Assembly: GCA_027296025.1 (NCBI GenBank)
Contig: JAPUJU010000299.1
Coordinates: forward strand, 1 to 5,686
Direction of reading: 5' to 3'
Origin: a bacterium
GTDB lineage: Bacteria > Krumholzibacteriota > Krumholzibacteriia > WVZY01
Length of the DNA stretch: 5,686 nt
Position 1 is the stretch's first letter. The number at the start of each line of letters is the position of its first letter. The notes below the pieces were generated by a model. The model saw only the letters and a list, made by a program, of their open reading frames with translations, did not search any database and was not told where the DNA came from. The position numbers and the translations under genes were made by a program. Of the stretch, positions 1 through 5,535 are shown piece by piece.

Positions 1-2084
1 TCGGCGGTTACCGACACGACCTTGCCCGCCCGTTTCGCGAGAACCAGCACGCCGGAGTCCATTGCGATTCTCCCCTCCATGCCGGTACCGACGAACGGCG
101 ATTCGGCGCGAAGAAGCGGCACTGCCTGACGCTGCATGTTGCAACCCATGAGCGCACGGTTCGCGTCATCGTGCTCAAGGAACGGGATGAGCGATGCCGC
201 AGCGCTAACGAGCTGTCGTGGCGCCACGTCCATATACTGGATGCGTTTCGGCTCCACGACGGGAAAGTCGCCCCTGAGCCGCGCGAGAACGGTTTTGTTC
301 ACGAACTTCCCCTTGTCATCGAGCGGCGCGTTGGCCTGCGCGATAAAGAACTCCGCTTCCTCATCCGCACTCAGGTACTCGATCTCAGCAGTCGCAGCAC
401 CATGAATGACTTTGCGGTACGGGGTTTCGAGAAACCCGAATTCGTTGATCCGAGCATACGTGCTGAGCGAACTGATGAGACCGATGTTCGGACCTTCCGG
501 CGTCTCGATCGGGCACATCCGTCCGTAGTGCGTAAAGTGAACGTCACGGACCTCGAAGCCCGCGCGCTCTCTCGTCAGACCACCCGGACCGAGCGCTGAG
601 AGCCTCCGCTTGTGCGTGAGCTCGGCGAGCGGATTCGTCTGGTCCATGAACTGCGAAAGCTGGCTCGATCCGAAGAACGACTGCACGACTGCAGACACGG
701 TCCGCGCGTTGATTAGTTCGTACGGCGTAATCTGCTCGCTGTCCTGCTGAAGGGCCATGCGCTCTTTGACGATACGCGCCATGCGGGCGAGACCGATCGA
801 GAACTGGTTCGCGAGGAGTTCGCCGACAGTGCGGATACGGCGGTTGCCCAGGTGATCGATATCATCCGGGTCGGCGTCCTGCTCTTTCATGTCGAGGAGG
901 CACGCAATAACCGCAATGAAGTCCGCCTGGTCGAGAGTCGTCGTCTCGGGCGAGACGTCCAGCTTGAGACGGCTGTTGATTTTGTGACGACCGACGCTCG
1001 CAAGGTCGTAGCGCTTCGGATTGAAGAACATCCGGGCAAGCAGCGCCTTCGCCGTTTCGAGGTTAGGAGGATCGCCGGGGCGAATCAGATTGTATATTTT
1101 CTTGAGCGCTGACTCCTGGTCAGGACAGCTGTCCTTTGCAAGCGTCTTGAGTATGACGTCATCTTCCGGGCCCTGGGTGTCCTCGAACTCGATGACGGGA
1201 ATCGTCCCGATTTTCGACTCACGGAACTTTTCGATGTGCGCCTTCGTGATCGGTTCAGCCGTTTCGATGATCAGCTCACCGGTATTCTTGTCGGCAACAT
1301 CCTGGACAATGATGCGGTCGATGAGTGCTTCATCTTTTTTGCTTGCGCGTGCTGCGAGCTTAACGTTCTCAACCCGATGAAAGAGTCGGATGATCGCCTG
1401 GTTCTTGTCGAAACCCATGGCCTTGAGAAGGATCGTGACCGGAATCTTTCGACGGCGATCGATGTTGACGTGCATGACATCGTTGATGTCGACGGTGAAC
1501 TCCACCCATGAACCGCGGTAAGGAATGATGCGAGCGTTGAACAAACGTTTGCCGTTCGGATGAATCTCATCCCCAAAGAACACGCCGGGCGAGCGGTGCA
1601 ATTGGCTCACGATGACTCGCTCGGCTCCATTGATAATGAAGGTGCCCTTCTCGGTAAGGAGTGCAATCTCGCCCAGAAATACTTCGCTCTGGATGATATC
1701 CTTGATTTTCTTCTCCTTGGTGTCAGCGTCTATGTCGTTGATCACCAGGCGAAGGCGGGCCTTCAGGGGAGACGCGTAGGTAAGGTCCCTTTCCTTACAT
1801 TCTTCTTCACTGTACTTCGGCTCGCCAACGATGTACCCGTGGTACTCGAGAATATATTTTCCCTTGGGGGATTCAATCGGAAAGACCGACTGAAAAACGG
1901 CCTCCAAACCTTGGTCCTTGCGACGTTCGCTCTCCGTATTGATCTGGAGAAAACTGGAAAAACTCTCCAGCTGAATCGCAAGAAGGTGCGGAAGATCCAT
2001 GACTTCCGGGATTCGCGAGAAAGTCACCCGCCGATTCTCATCCCTCGGGTAATCCTGAATCTTCGTCGTGCTCTTCTTGATCAT
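1..2084 (-). CDS. rpoB: DNA-directed RNA polymerase subunit beta, N-terminal 694 residues (runs off the window)
   Basis: This is the N-terminal half of the beta subunit of RNA polymerase, which with beta' forms the catalytic core. The reading frame stays open from the ATG at 2084 to base 1, giving 694 codons plus two bases; E. coli RpoB has 1342 residues. Visible family blocks are the protrusion/lobe motif VSQLHRSPGVFF (159-170), DDIDHLGNRRIRTVGE (407-422), the rifampicin region FGSSQLSQFMDQ...THKRRLSALGPGG (471-502), IETPEGPNIGLI (526-537) and NMQRQAV (649-655). Numbering in this part is E. coli minus 35. The segment at about 234-330 is shorter than in E. coli, so part of that lineage-specific insertion is absent. 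ATG 2084 is the only plausible start: an in-frame TGA lies about 15 codons upstream with no ATG, GTG or TTG between, and GAGG sits 5 nt before the ATG. It is the last gene visible in the operon; rpoC would be expected beyond the window. Confidence 0.98.
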   Translation of the reverse strand, partial: MIKKSTTKIQDYPRDENRRVTFSRIPEVMDLPHLLAIQLESFSSFLQINTESERRKDQGLEAVFQSVFPIESPKGKYILEYHGYIVGEPKYSEEECKERDLTYASPLKARLRLVINDIDADTKEKKIKDIIQSEVFLGEIALLTEKGTFIINGAERVIVSQLHRSPGVFFGDEIHPNGKRLFNARIIPYRGSWVEFTVDINDVMHVNIDRRRKIPVTILLKAMGFDKNQAIIRLFHRVENVKLAARASKKDEALIDRIIVQDVADKNTGELIIETAEPITKAHIEKFRESKIGTIPVIEFEDTQGPEDDVILKTLAKDSCPDQESALKKIYNLIRPGDPPNLETAKALLARMFFNPKRYDLASVGRHKINSRLKLDVSPETTTLDQADFIAVIACLLDMKEQDADPDDIDHLGNRRIRTVGELLANQFSIGLARMARIVKERMALQQDSEQITPYELINARTVSAVVQSFFGSSQLSQFMDQTNPLAELTHKRRLSALGPGGLTRERAGFEVRDVHFTHYGRMCPIETPEGPNIGLISSLSTYARINEFGFLETPYRKVIHGAATAEIEYLSADEEAEFFIAQANAPLDDKGKFVNKTVLARLRGDFPVVEPKRIQYMDVAPRQLVSAAASLIPFLEHDDANRALMGCNMQRQAVPLLRAESPFVGTGMEGRIAMDSGVLVLAKRAGKVVSVTA

Positions 2085-2089
2085 TTGAA

Positions 2090-2093
2090 CCTC
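2090..2093 (-). promoter_or_regulatory. rpoB ribosome binding site
   Basis: GAGG on the minus strand lies 5 nt before the rpoB ATG. It is a modest Shine-Dalgarno match compared with the seven-base one of rplJ. Its GAG is the end of the second copy of a tandem 9-bp repeat (2091-2108), so the repeat abuts the site directly. Confidence 0.7.
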
Positions 2094-2108
2094 GATGGTC
2101 TCGATGGT
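2091..2108 (-). repeat. Tandem 9-bp repeat, two perfect copies, just before rpoB
   Basis: Read on the minus strand, ACCATCGAG occurs twice head to tail (2108-2100 and 2099-2091), immediately before the rpoB ribosome binding site. The plus-strand 9-mer TCGATGGTA, which overlaps this unit, also occurs at 2189-2197 in the last codons of rplL. The repeat is directly visible. Function is unknown, and two copies could be chance or replication slippage. Confidence 0.75.
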
Positions 2109-2110
2109 AA

Positions 2111-2136
2111 GTGCGGTACGTCATCGTTGGCCGCAC
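2111..2136 (-). other. Hairpin 2 in the rplL-rpoB gap (no T-run)
   Basis: Perfect 6-bp arms GTGCGG/CCGCAC enclose 14 nt. Inside the loop ACG can pair with CGT around AUGA, giving a two-part stem with an asymmetric internal loop (CCA against A). No U-run follows, so it is not an intrinsic terminator. It ends 26 nt before the rpoB ATG. It could be a processing site, an attenuator or a stability element, by analogy with the processed and attenuated rplL-rpoB region of E. coli. That role is inference. Confidence 0.5.
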
Positions 2137-2140
2137 ACGC

Positions 2141-2154
2141 TCGCTAAGTCGCTA
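2141..2154 (-). repeat. Short direct repeat TCGCTA (plus strand) between the two hairpins
   Basis: TCGCTA occurs at 2141-2146 and 2149-2154 on the plus strand, 2 bp apart, filling the space between the two hairpins of the rplL-rpoB gap. On the transcript it reads TAGCGA twice. A six-base repeat can arise by chance; it is recorded because the whole gap is unusually repetitive. Confidence 0.4.
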
Positions 2155-2174
2155 CTGTCGACCATTGTCGACAG
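2155..2174 (-). other. Hairpin 1 in the rplL-rpoB gap, perfect 8-bp stem
   Basis: On the transcript the arms CTGTCGAC and GTCGACAG pair perfectly over 8 bp with an AATG tetraloop, beginning 4 nt after the rplL stop codon. The next bases are TAGCGACTTAG, not a U-tract, so Rho-independent termination is unlikely. The position right after the most abundantly needed product (L7/L12) and before rpoB suits a 3'-end stabilising stem, RNase cleavage site or partial attenuator. The structure is seen in the sequence; the role is inferred. Confidence 0.6.
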
Positions 2175-2178
2175 AGTA

Positions 2179-2586
2179 TTACTTGATTTCGATGGTACCG
2201 CCGACTTCCTCGACCTGTTTCTTGATCGCTTCGGCGTCTTCTTTCGAAACACCCTCTTTGAGCAGCTTGGGCGCGCCCTCGACGAGGTCTTTTGCTTCTT
2301 TGAGACCCAGGCTTGTGATTACGCGAACGACCTTGATGACCTTGATCTTCTCGGAACCGTAGCCGGTCAACACGGCATCGAACTCGGTCTGCTCTTCGAC
2401 TGCTTCGCCGCCTCCAGCTGCAACGGCCCCAACAGCCATCGCGGCCACCGGAGCTGCGGCAGTCACACCGAACTTCTCTTCGAGCTGTGATACGAGCTCA
2501 GACATCTCGAGAAGCGTCAGCCCCTCGATGATCTTCATGGCCTCGTCAACATTACTTTTCTTGGCTGCTTTCTTTGCGATCGCCAT
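2179..2586 (-). CDS. rplL: 50S ribosomal protein L7/L12
   Basis: L7/L12 is the multicopy stalk protein that binds L10 as dimers and recruits and stimulates GTPase factors (EF-Tu, EF-G, IF2, RF3). The 135-residue product has the expected parts: an N-terminal dimerisation and L10-binding helical domain (about 13-42), an Ala/Gly-rich flexible hinge (about 43-62, AAAPVAAMAVGAVAAGGG), and the globular C-terminal domain (about 67-135), with EFDAVL, LGLKEAKDLVE and GVSKEDAEAIKKQVEEVGG. A GTG at 2595 could add three residues (MTR), but it overlaps the AAGGAG ribosome binding site. The ATG at 2586, 8 nt from that site, is therefore preferred. The stop is TAA. It lies 29 bp after rplJ, and a hairpin begins 4 nt beyond its stop. 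The N-terminus carries a short Lys/Ala-rich lead (MAIAKKAAKKS). Confidence 0.98.
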   Translation of the reverse strand: MAIAKKAAKKSNVDEAMKIIEGLTLLEMSELVSQLEEKFGVTAAAPVAAMAVGAVAAGGGEAVEEQTEFDAVLTGYGSEKIKVIKVVRVITSLGLKEAKDLVEGAPKLLKEGVSKEDAEAIKKQVEEVGGTIEIK

Positions 2587-2594
2587 TCTTGTCA

Positions 2595-2600
2595 CTCCTT
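2595..2600 (-). promoter_or_regulatory. rplL ribosome binding site, fixes the start at ATG 2586
   Basis: AAGGAG on the minus strand lies 8 nt before ATG 2586. The upstream in-frame GTG (2595-2593) begins on the last base of this site and so cannot be used with it. This argues for a 135-residue rather than a 138-residue L7/L12. Confidence 0.85.
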
Positions 2601-2615
2601 ACCTGATAGAGGTTA

Positions 2616-3245
2616 TTAGTCTTCCTTTTTATCTTCTTCTTTGGGTTCTTCCGACGGGGCCTTCCCTGCTTCGGGGGCTCCTTCCGCCGGCACCACTTCC
2701 GCTTGCGGTGCGGCCCCGGTATCACCTTCGGTTTTTTTCTTGTCCATGATCGCGTTCATCACATACATGAAACTCCGGAGTGGCCCCTGCAAACAAGACA
2801 CGAGGTTGTTGCCGGGAGACATTAAGGTTCCCAGCATCCTGGCGATCAGCTCATCCTTGAACGGAAGTTTCGCCAGAGCAAGAACGCCGGTTGCATCTAT
2901 GACGTTGCCCTCGACGATCGCGGCCTTGAACTTCGGCGCCTCGTGTTCCCTGGCAAAATCCGCCAGGACCTTCGCCGATGTGTTTTCGTCTTCTCTGCCG
3001 ATAGCCAGAGCGGTCGGTCCTTCGAAATGCTCGTCCAGCGCTTCCGCGGGAGTGCCTTTCAAACTACGTTTCGCCAACGTGTTCTTCACGACGCGGTACT
3101 CGATCCCCGCCTCGCGACAGAGCTTCCTCAATTTCGAGATCTTCGCCACATCCAGGCCGGTGAAATCATTCAACACGACCGAGCGCGCGTTCGTGAAAAT
3201 CTCTGCGAGGACTTTGACTTGTTCTACCTTTTCAGGACGCGCCAT
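2616..3245 (-). CDS. rplJ: 50S ribosomal protein L10, with an acidic C-terminal tail
   Basis: L10 anchors the L7/L12 stalk to 23S rRNA beside L11. The 209-residue product begins with the family pattern MARPEKVEQV...SVVLNDFTGLDVAKISKLRKLCREAGIEYRVVKNTLAKRSL (rRNA-binding part). A central EGPTALAIG segment (75-83) follows, then the C-terminal region (about 129-170) ending in the long helix that holds L7/L12 dimers. Residues 173-209 are extra relative to common L10 proteins of about 165-175 residues: a low-complexity Ala/Pro/Glu/Lys tail with 12 acidic and 4 lysine residues, ending KEEDKKED. A strong AAGGAGG lies 9 nt before ATG 3245. It is 20 bp downstream of rplA, so the usual long rplJ leader for feedback by L10-L12 is not present as a separate leader. 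The stop is TAA. Confidence 0.98.
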   Translation of the reverse strand: MARPEKVEQVKVLAEIFTNARSVVLNDFTGLDVAKISKLRKLCREAGIEYRVVKNTLAKRSLKGTPAEALDEHFEGPTALAIGREDENTSAKVLADFAREHEAPKFKAAIVEGNVIDATGVLALAKLPFKDELIARMLGTLMSPGNNLVSCLQGPLRSFMYVMNAIMDKKKTEGDTGAAPQAEVVPAEGAPEAGKAPSEEPKEEDKKED

Positions 3246-3254
3246 CCCCTCAAA

Positions 3255-3261
3255 CCTCCTT
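3255..3261 (-). promoter_or_regulatory. rplJ ribosome binding site, strong
   Basis: AAGGAGG is the best Shine-Dalgarno match in the window, 9 nt before ATG 3245, and it occupies over a third of the 20-bp rplA-rplJ gap. A second purine block (GAGGGG) directly before the ATG is too close to be the main site. Confidence 0.85.
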
Positions 3262-3265
3262 AGAT

Positions 3266-3967
3266 CTATTTCACATCGGCCGCGACCGACTGCGTATCCA
3301 GCCGCACCGACGGTCCCATCGTGGGGGACAGACTCAAACTCTTCAGGTACCTGCCTTTGCTTGCAGCCGGCTTTGCACGCAACAGCTCCGCGACAAGTAC
3401 TTTGATATTTTCAGTCAATTTCTGTTCGTCGAATGACATTTTTCCGACGGGGACGTGAATGTTGGCACCCTTATCGACTCGGTATTCGATTTTTCCCGCT
3501 TTGACGTCCTTGACGGCTTTTGCAATGTCGAACGTTACCGTTCCACTCTTCGGGTTGGGCATGAGGCCCTTCGGTCCGAGAATCTTGCCGAGCTTTCCGA
3601 CTTCGCCCATGATGTCCGGGGTTGCGACGATAACGTCGACATCCATCCACCCTTCCTTGAGCTTCGGAAGATACTCTTCCGCTCCCACGAAATCCGCTCC
3701 GGCGTCTTTCGCCTCTTTCTCTTTCTCACCGCGGGCGATCACAAGGACCCGCACGGATCTGCCAGTGCCGTGCGGCAAAACGACGGTACCGCGCACCTGT
3801 TGATCGGCGTGCCGCGGATCCACACCGAGTTTTGCAGACAGCTCGATGGTCTCATCGAACTTGGTTGTGCCGAGTTTCTTAAGGACCGGGACCGCTTCGT
3901 CGATCGTATAGTGCTTCAGCGGTTCGATGTGGGCCGCCGCGTTCCTGTAGTTTTTTCCTCGTTTCAT
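3266..3967 (-). CDS. rplA: 50S ribosomal protein L1
   Basis: L1 forms the mobile stalk near the E site that helps release deacylated tRNA. In many bacteria it also represses its own mRNA. The 233-residue product matches the family length and is full of signature blocks: KFDETIELSAKLGVDPRHADQQVRGTVVLPHGTG (36-69, domain I), the domain II block EKEAKDAGADFVG...VDVIVATPDIM (83-120), the L1 signature MGEVGKLGKILGPKGLMPNPK (120-140), then GTVTFDIAKAV, KGANIHVPVGKMSF (166-179) and a C-terminal SLSPTMGPSVRLD. AGGAG lies 5 nt before ATG 3967; the same CAGGAGCGA context precedes rplK. It is 14 bp after rplK and 20 bp before rplJ. The stop is TAG. Nothing is missing or truncated. Confidence 0.98.
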   Translation of the reverse strand: MKRGKNYRNAAAHIEPLKHYTIDEAVPVLKKLGTTKFDETIELSAKLGVDPRHADQQVRGTVVLPHGTGRSVRVLVIARGEKEKEAKDAGADFVGAEEYLPKLKEGWMDVDVIVATPDIMGEVGKLGKILGPKGLMPNPKSGTVTFDIAKAVKDVKAGKIEYRVDKGANIHVPVGKMSFDEQKLTENIKVLVAELLRAKPAASKGRYLKSLSLSPTMGPSVRLDTQSVAADVK

Positions 3968-3972
3968 AGTCG

Positions 3973-3977
3973 CTCCT
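3973..3977 (-). promoter_or_regulatory. rplA ribosome binding site
   Basis: AGGAG lies 5 nt before the rplA ATG, inside the 14-bp rplK-rplA gap. The surrounding CAGGAGCGA is identical to that before rplK, suggesting matched translation initiation for these two equimolar ribosomal proteins (inference). Confidence 0.75.
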
Positions 3978-3981
3978 GATT

Positions 3982-4416
3982 CTACTCTTCTACGATGAGT
4001 CCCATACTGCGCGCCGTACCCTTGATCATCATCATCGCGTTCTCGATCGTCGCCGCGTTGAGATCTTCCATCTTTGTTTCTGCAATCTGCTTGACCTGAG
4101 CGATCGTCACCGTGCCAACCTTGTTCTTGTTCGGCTCGCCCGACGCCTTCGCAATACCCGCGGCCTGTTTGAGAAGTACCGCAGCCGGCGGGGTTTTCGT
4201 AATGAACGTAAACGAACGATCGGCATAGACAGTCAGAACCACCGGAATGATGACACCGGGGTTCGCCTTGGTTTTCGTGTTGAACGCGTTACAGAACTCC
4301 ATAATATTGACGCCGTGCTGGCCGAGCGCTGGACCTACCGGAGGCGCCGGAGTTGCGTTGCCGCCCGGGATCTGCAGCTTGATGCTGGTCATGATTTTCT
4401 TCTTCGGTCTCGCCAT
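3982..4416 (-). CDS. rplK: 50S ribosomal protein L11
   Basis: L11 binds the GTPase-associated centre of 23S rRNA at the base of the L7/L12 stalk; it is needed for stringent-factor activation and is part of the thiostrepton site. The 144-residue product shows the N-terminal domain with its proline-rich PAPPVGPALGQHGVNIMEFCNAFN (23-46). After VVLTVYADRSFTFITKTPPAAVLLK (59-83) comes the rRNA-binding C-terminal domain with GEPNKNKVGTVT (93-104) and the signature GTARSMGLIVEE (133-144). A GTG at 4419 would add one residue but leaves only 3 nt to the AGGAG site; ATG 4416 leaves 6 nt and is preferred. It starts 14 bp after the nusG stop, too close for a separate L1-binding leader. The stop is TAG. 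Confidence 0.98.
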   Translation of the reverse strand: MARPKKKIMTSIKLQIPGGNATPAPPVGPALGQHGVNIMEFCNAFNTKTKANPGVIIPVVLTVYADRSFTFITKTPPAAVLLKQAAGIAKASGEPNKNKVGTVTIAQVKQIAETKMEDLNAATIENAMMMIKGTARSMGLIVEE

Positions 4417-4422
4417 CACTCG

Positions 4423-4427
4423 CTCCT
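4423..4427 (-). promoter_or_regulatory. rplK ribosome binding site, favours ATG 4416
   Basis: AGGAG lies 6 nt before ATG 4416 but only 3 nt before the in-frame GTG at 4419, which argues for the ATG. It sits between the nusG stop and rplK in a 14-bp gap. Confidence 0.8.
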
Positions 4428-4430
4428 GTC

Positions 4431-5126
4431 TTATATATTTTCAACCTGCAGAAAATCCAGTTCGACGGGCGTATCCCTGCCGAAGATACTGACGAGAACA
4501 CGCAGTTTTCCTCGCTCTGCGTTGATGTCATCAATCACACCCGTGAAGTCACTGAACGGGCCGTCCTTGATACGGATGTGTTCTCCAAGCGTGAAAGGGA
4601 TTTCCGGGATAACGGTTTGCTTGTCTCGATCCATCCGGCCGAGAATGCGTTCCACTTCCGGCTTCAGAAGCGGCTGCGGCTTCTGTCCCGTTCCTACAAA
4701 ACTCGTTACTCCGGGAATTCCGTTTACGAGATGCCAGGACTCGTCGGACATGAACATCTCGATCAGAATGTAACTGGGGAAGAATTTGCGGGTCGTTACG
4801 GTCTTCTTACCCTTCTTCATCTCCGCGACTTCTTCCGTCGGCACGATCAAACGGCCGAACTGATCACCGATCGTCGAGCCGGCGACCATCTTAGTAATAT
4901 TGTCTTTGACCTTGTTCTCATGACCCGAATACGTGTGGATGACAAACCACTTCATCGGCAGTTTGTTCTCGTCCTCCTCGGGTGCTGCCTCCGGCGCCGT
5001 TTTCTCCGCGGCTTTCTCGGATTTCTTGTCTGCCGCGAGCTTGACAACTTCGGCAGCCGGCGCTTTCTCGGCAGTCTTTTCCGTTGTTTCTTCCGGGATC
5101 ACTTCGTCTTTCTCTTTTTCAGCCAT
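4431..5126 (-). CDS. nusG: Transcription termination/antitermination factor NusG, with a charged N-terminal extension
   Basis: NusG rides on RNA polymerase, modulates pausing, and through its KOW domain contacts Rho or ribosomal S10. The 231-residue product has a charged Glu/Lys/Ala/Pro low-complexity extension (1-57). The NGN domain starts at MKWFVIHTYSGHENKVK (58-74) and includes RKFFPSYILIEM (113-124) and VNGIPGVTSFVG. The KOW domain follows (about 179-231) with KDGPFSDFTGVIDD and VSIFGRDTPVELDFLQVE. Phe215 corresponds to E. coli F165 in SIFGR, the residue that contacts S10 and Rho. E. coli NusG has 181 residues. ATG 5126 is the first start after an in-frame TGA at 5140-5138, but its TAAGGA site is only 2 nt away. 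Met58 (ATG at 4955) would give a classical-length protein but has no well-placed ribosome binding site. The stop is TAA. Confidence 0.97.
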   Translation of the reverse strand: MAEKEKDEVIPEETTEKTAEKAPAAEVVKLAADKKSEKAAEKTAPEAAPEEDENKLPMKWFVIHTYSGHENKVKDNITKMVAGSTIGDQFGRLIVPTEEVAEMKKGKKTVTTRKFFPSYILIEMFMSDESWHLVNGIPGVTSFVGTGQKPQPLLKPEVERILGRMDRDKQTVIPEIPFTLGEHIRIKDGPFSDFTGVIDDINAERGKLRVLVSIFGRDTPVELDFLQVENI

Positions 5127-5146
5127 GTTCCTTACTTCTCATTCGC

Positions 5147-5160
5147 CGGCCTGGGGGCCG
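5147..5160 (-). other. Small GC-rich inverted repeat in the secE-nusG gap
   Basis: CGGCC and GGCCG form a 5-bp stem around a 4-nt loop, 20 nt before the nusG ATG. No T-run follows on the transcript, so it is not an intrinsic terminator. It could slightly affect nusG translation; it may equally be chance in a GC-rich patch. Confidence 0.35.
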
Positions 5161-5187
5161 ATGCGTCATATGGGTACGATTACGTCC

Positions 5188-5373
5188 CTAGCGGAAAACC
5201 AGCTTGATGATTCCGCTGAGAATCTGGTCGATAATGCCAATGAACACCGTCAACAGGAACGTCGCCAGGATCACCACGCGCGTTGCGTCCTTGAGCTCGC
5301 TCTTCGTCGGCCAGGTGACCTTCTTCATTTCGATCTTGGTTTCGACGAGATAATTCTTTACTCGATCAAGCAT
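5188..5373 (-). CDS. secE: Preprotein translocase subunit SecE
   Basis: SecE is the essential small subunit of the SecYEG membrane channel; it clamps SecY and supports protein export with SecA. The 61-residue product is the short bacterial form. An amphipathic cytoplasmic helix carries the family motif EMKKVTWPTKSEL (15-27), followed by one membrane span (about 32-57, VVILATFLLTVFIGIIDQILSGIIKL). E. coli SecE is longer, with two extra N-terminal spans absent here. ATG 5373 is the first in-frame start downstream of the tRNA; the site before it (GGGGAT) is weak, and a better AGGAG further up is too distant. The gene follows tRNA-Trp by 46 bp and precedes nusG by 61 bp, the usual secE-nusG pairing. 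The stop is TAG. Confidence 0.96.
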   Translation of the reverse strand: MLDRVKNYLVETKIEMKKVTWPTKSELKDATRVVILATFLLTVFIGIIDQILSGIIKLVFR

Positions 5374-5419
5374 TTCATCCCCGTACCGTTCGCCACCGAC
5401 TCCTGCTCTCTCTATTAAT

Positions 5420-5495
5420 TGGCAGGCCCGGCAGGACTTGAACCTGCAACCCCCGGTTTTGGAGACCGGTGCTCTGCCAATTGAGCTACGAGCCT
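5420..5495 (-). tRNA. tRNA-Trp (anticodon CCA), 3' CCA encoded
   Basis: A full 76-nt cloverleaf can be drawn on the minus strand. The acceptor arm is AGGCTCG/CGGGCCT (one T-G wobble). The D stem is GCTC/GAGC with an 8-nt loop containing GG. The anticodon stem is CCGGT/ACCGG with loop CTCCAAA, so the anticodon is CCA (tryptophan, codon UGG). A 5-nt variable loop and the T arm GCAGG/CCTGC with loop TTCAAGT follow. The discriminator base is G, as expected for bacterial tRNA-Trp, and CCA is encoded in the DNA (5422-5420). It lies between tuf (40 bp) and secE (46 bp) with no visible promoter or terminator of its own. It is probably released from a longer transcript by RNase P and 3' processing. 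Confidence 0.98.
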
Positions 5496-5535
5496 GCGTG
5501 CTCTCGTTCGGCCCGCCCTCCCTAGGGAAAGCAAG

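Noticed and set aside
1560..2147. Plus-strand open frame of 195 codons antisense to the start of rpoB
   Set aside because: It mirrors the rpoB reading frame, has no recognisable domain, and crosses the rpoB start and the structured gap. No coding support beyond length.
2587..2595. GTG at 2595 as start of rplL
   Set aside because: The GTG overlaps the AAGGAG ribosome binding site; ATG 2586 has correct 8-nt spacing.
2641..3405. Plus-strand open frame of 254 codons antisense to rplJ and the end of rplA
   Set aside because: It lies opposite two unmistakable ribosomal protein genes, shows no family motif and spans the gene boundary; it is a by-product of codon bias on the other strand.
4428..4442. 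AT-rich AAAATATATAA before rplK as a promoter -10 box
   Set aside because: It encodes the last nusG codons and stop, and no -35-like hexamer sits at proper spacing upstream.
5147..5160. secE-nusG inverted repeat as an intrinsic terminator
   Set aside because: The stem is only 5 bp and is not followed by a T-run on the transcript.
5519..5528. TCCCTAGGGA palindrome after tuf as a terminator
   Set aside because: The arms have no loop between them and no T-run follows; it is only a 10-bp palindrome.
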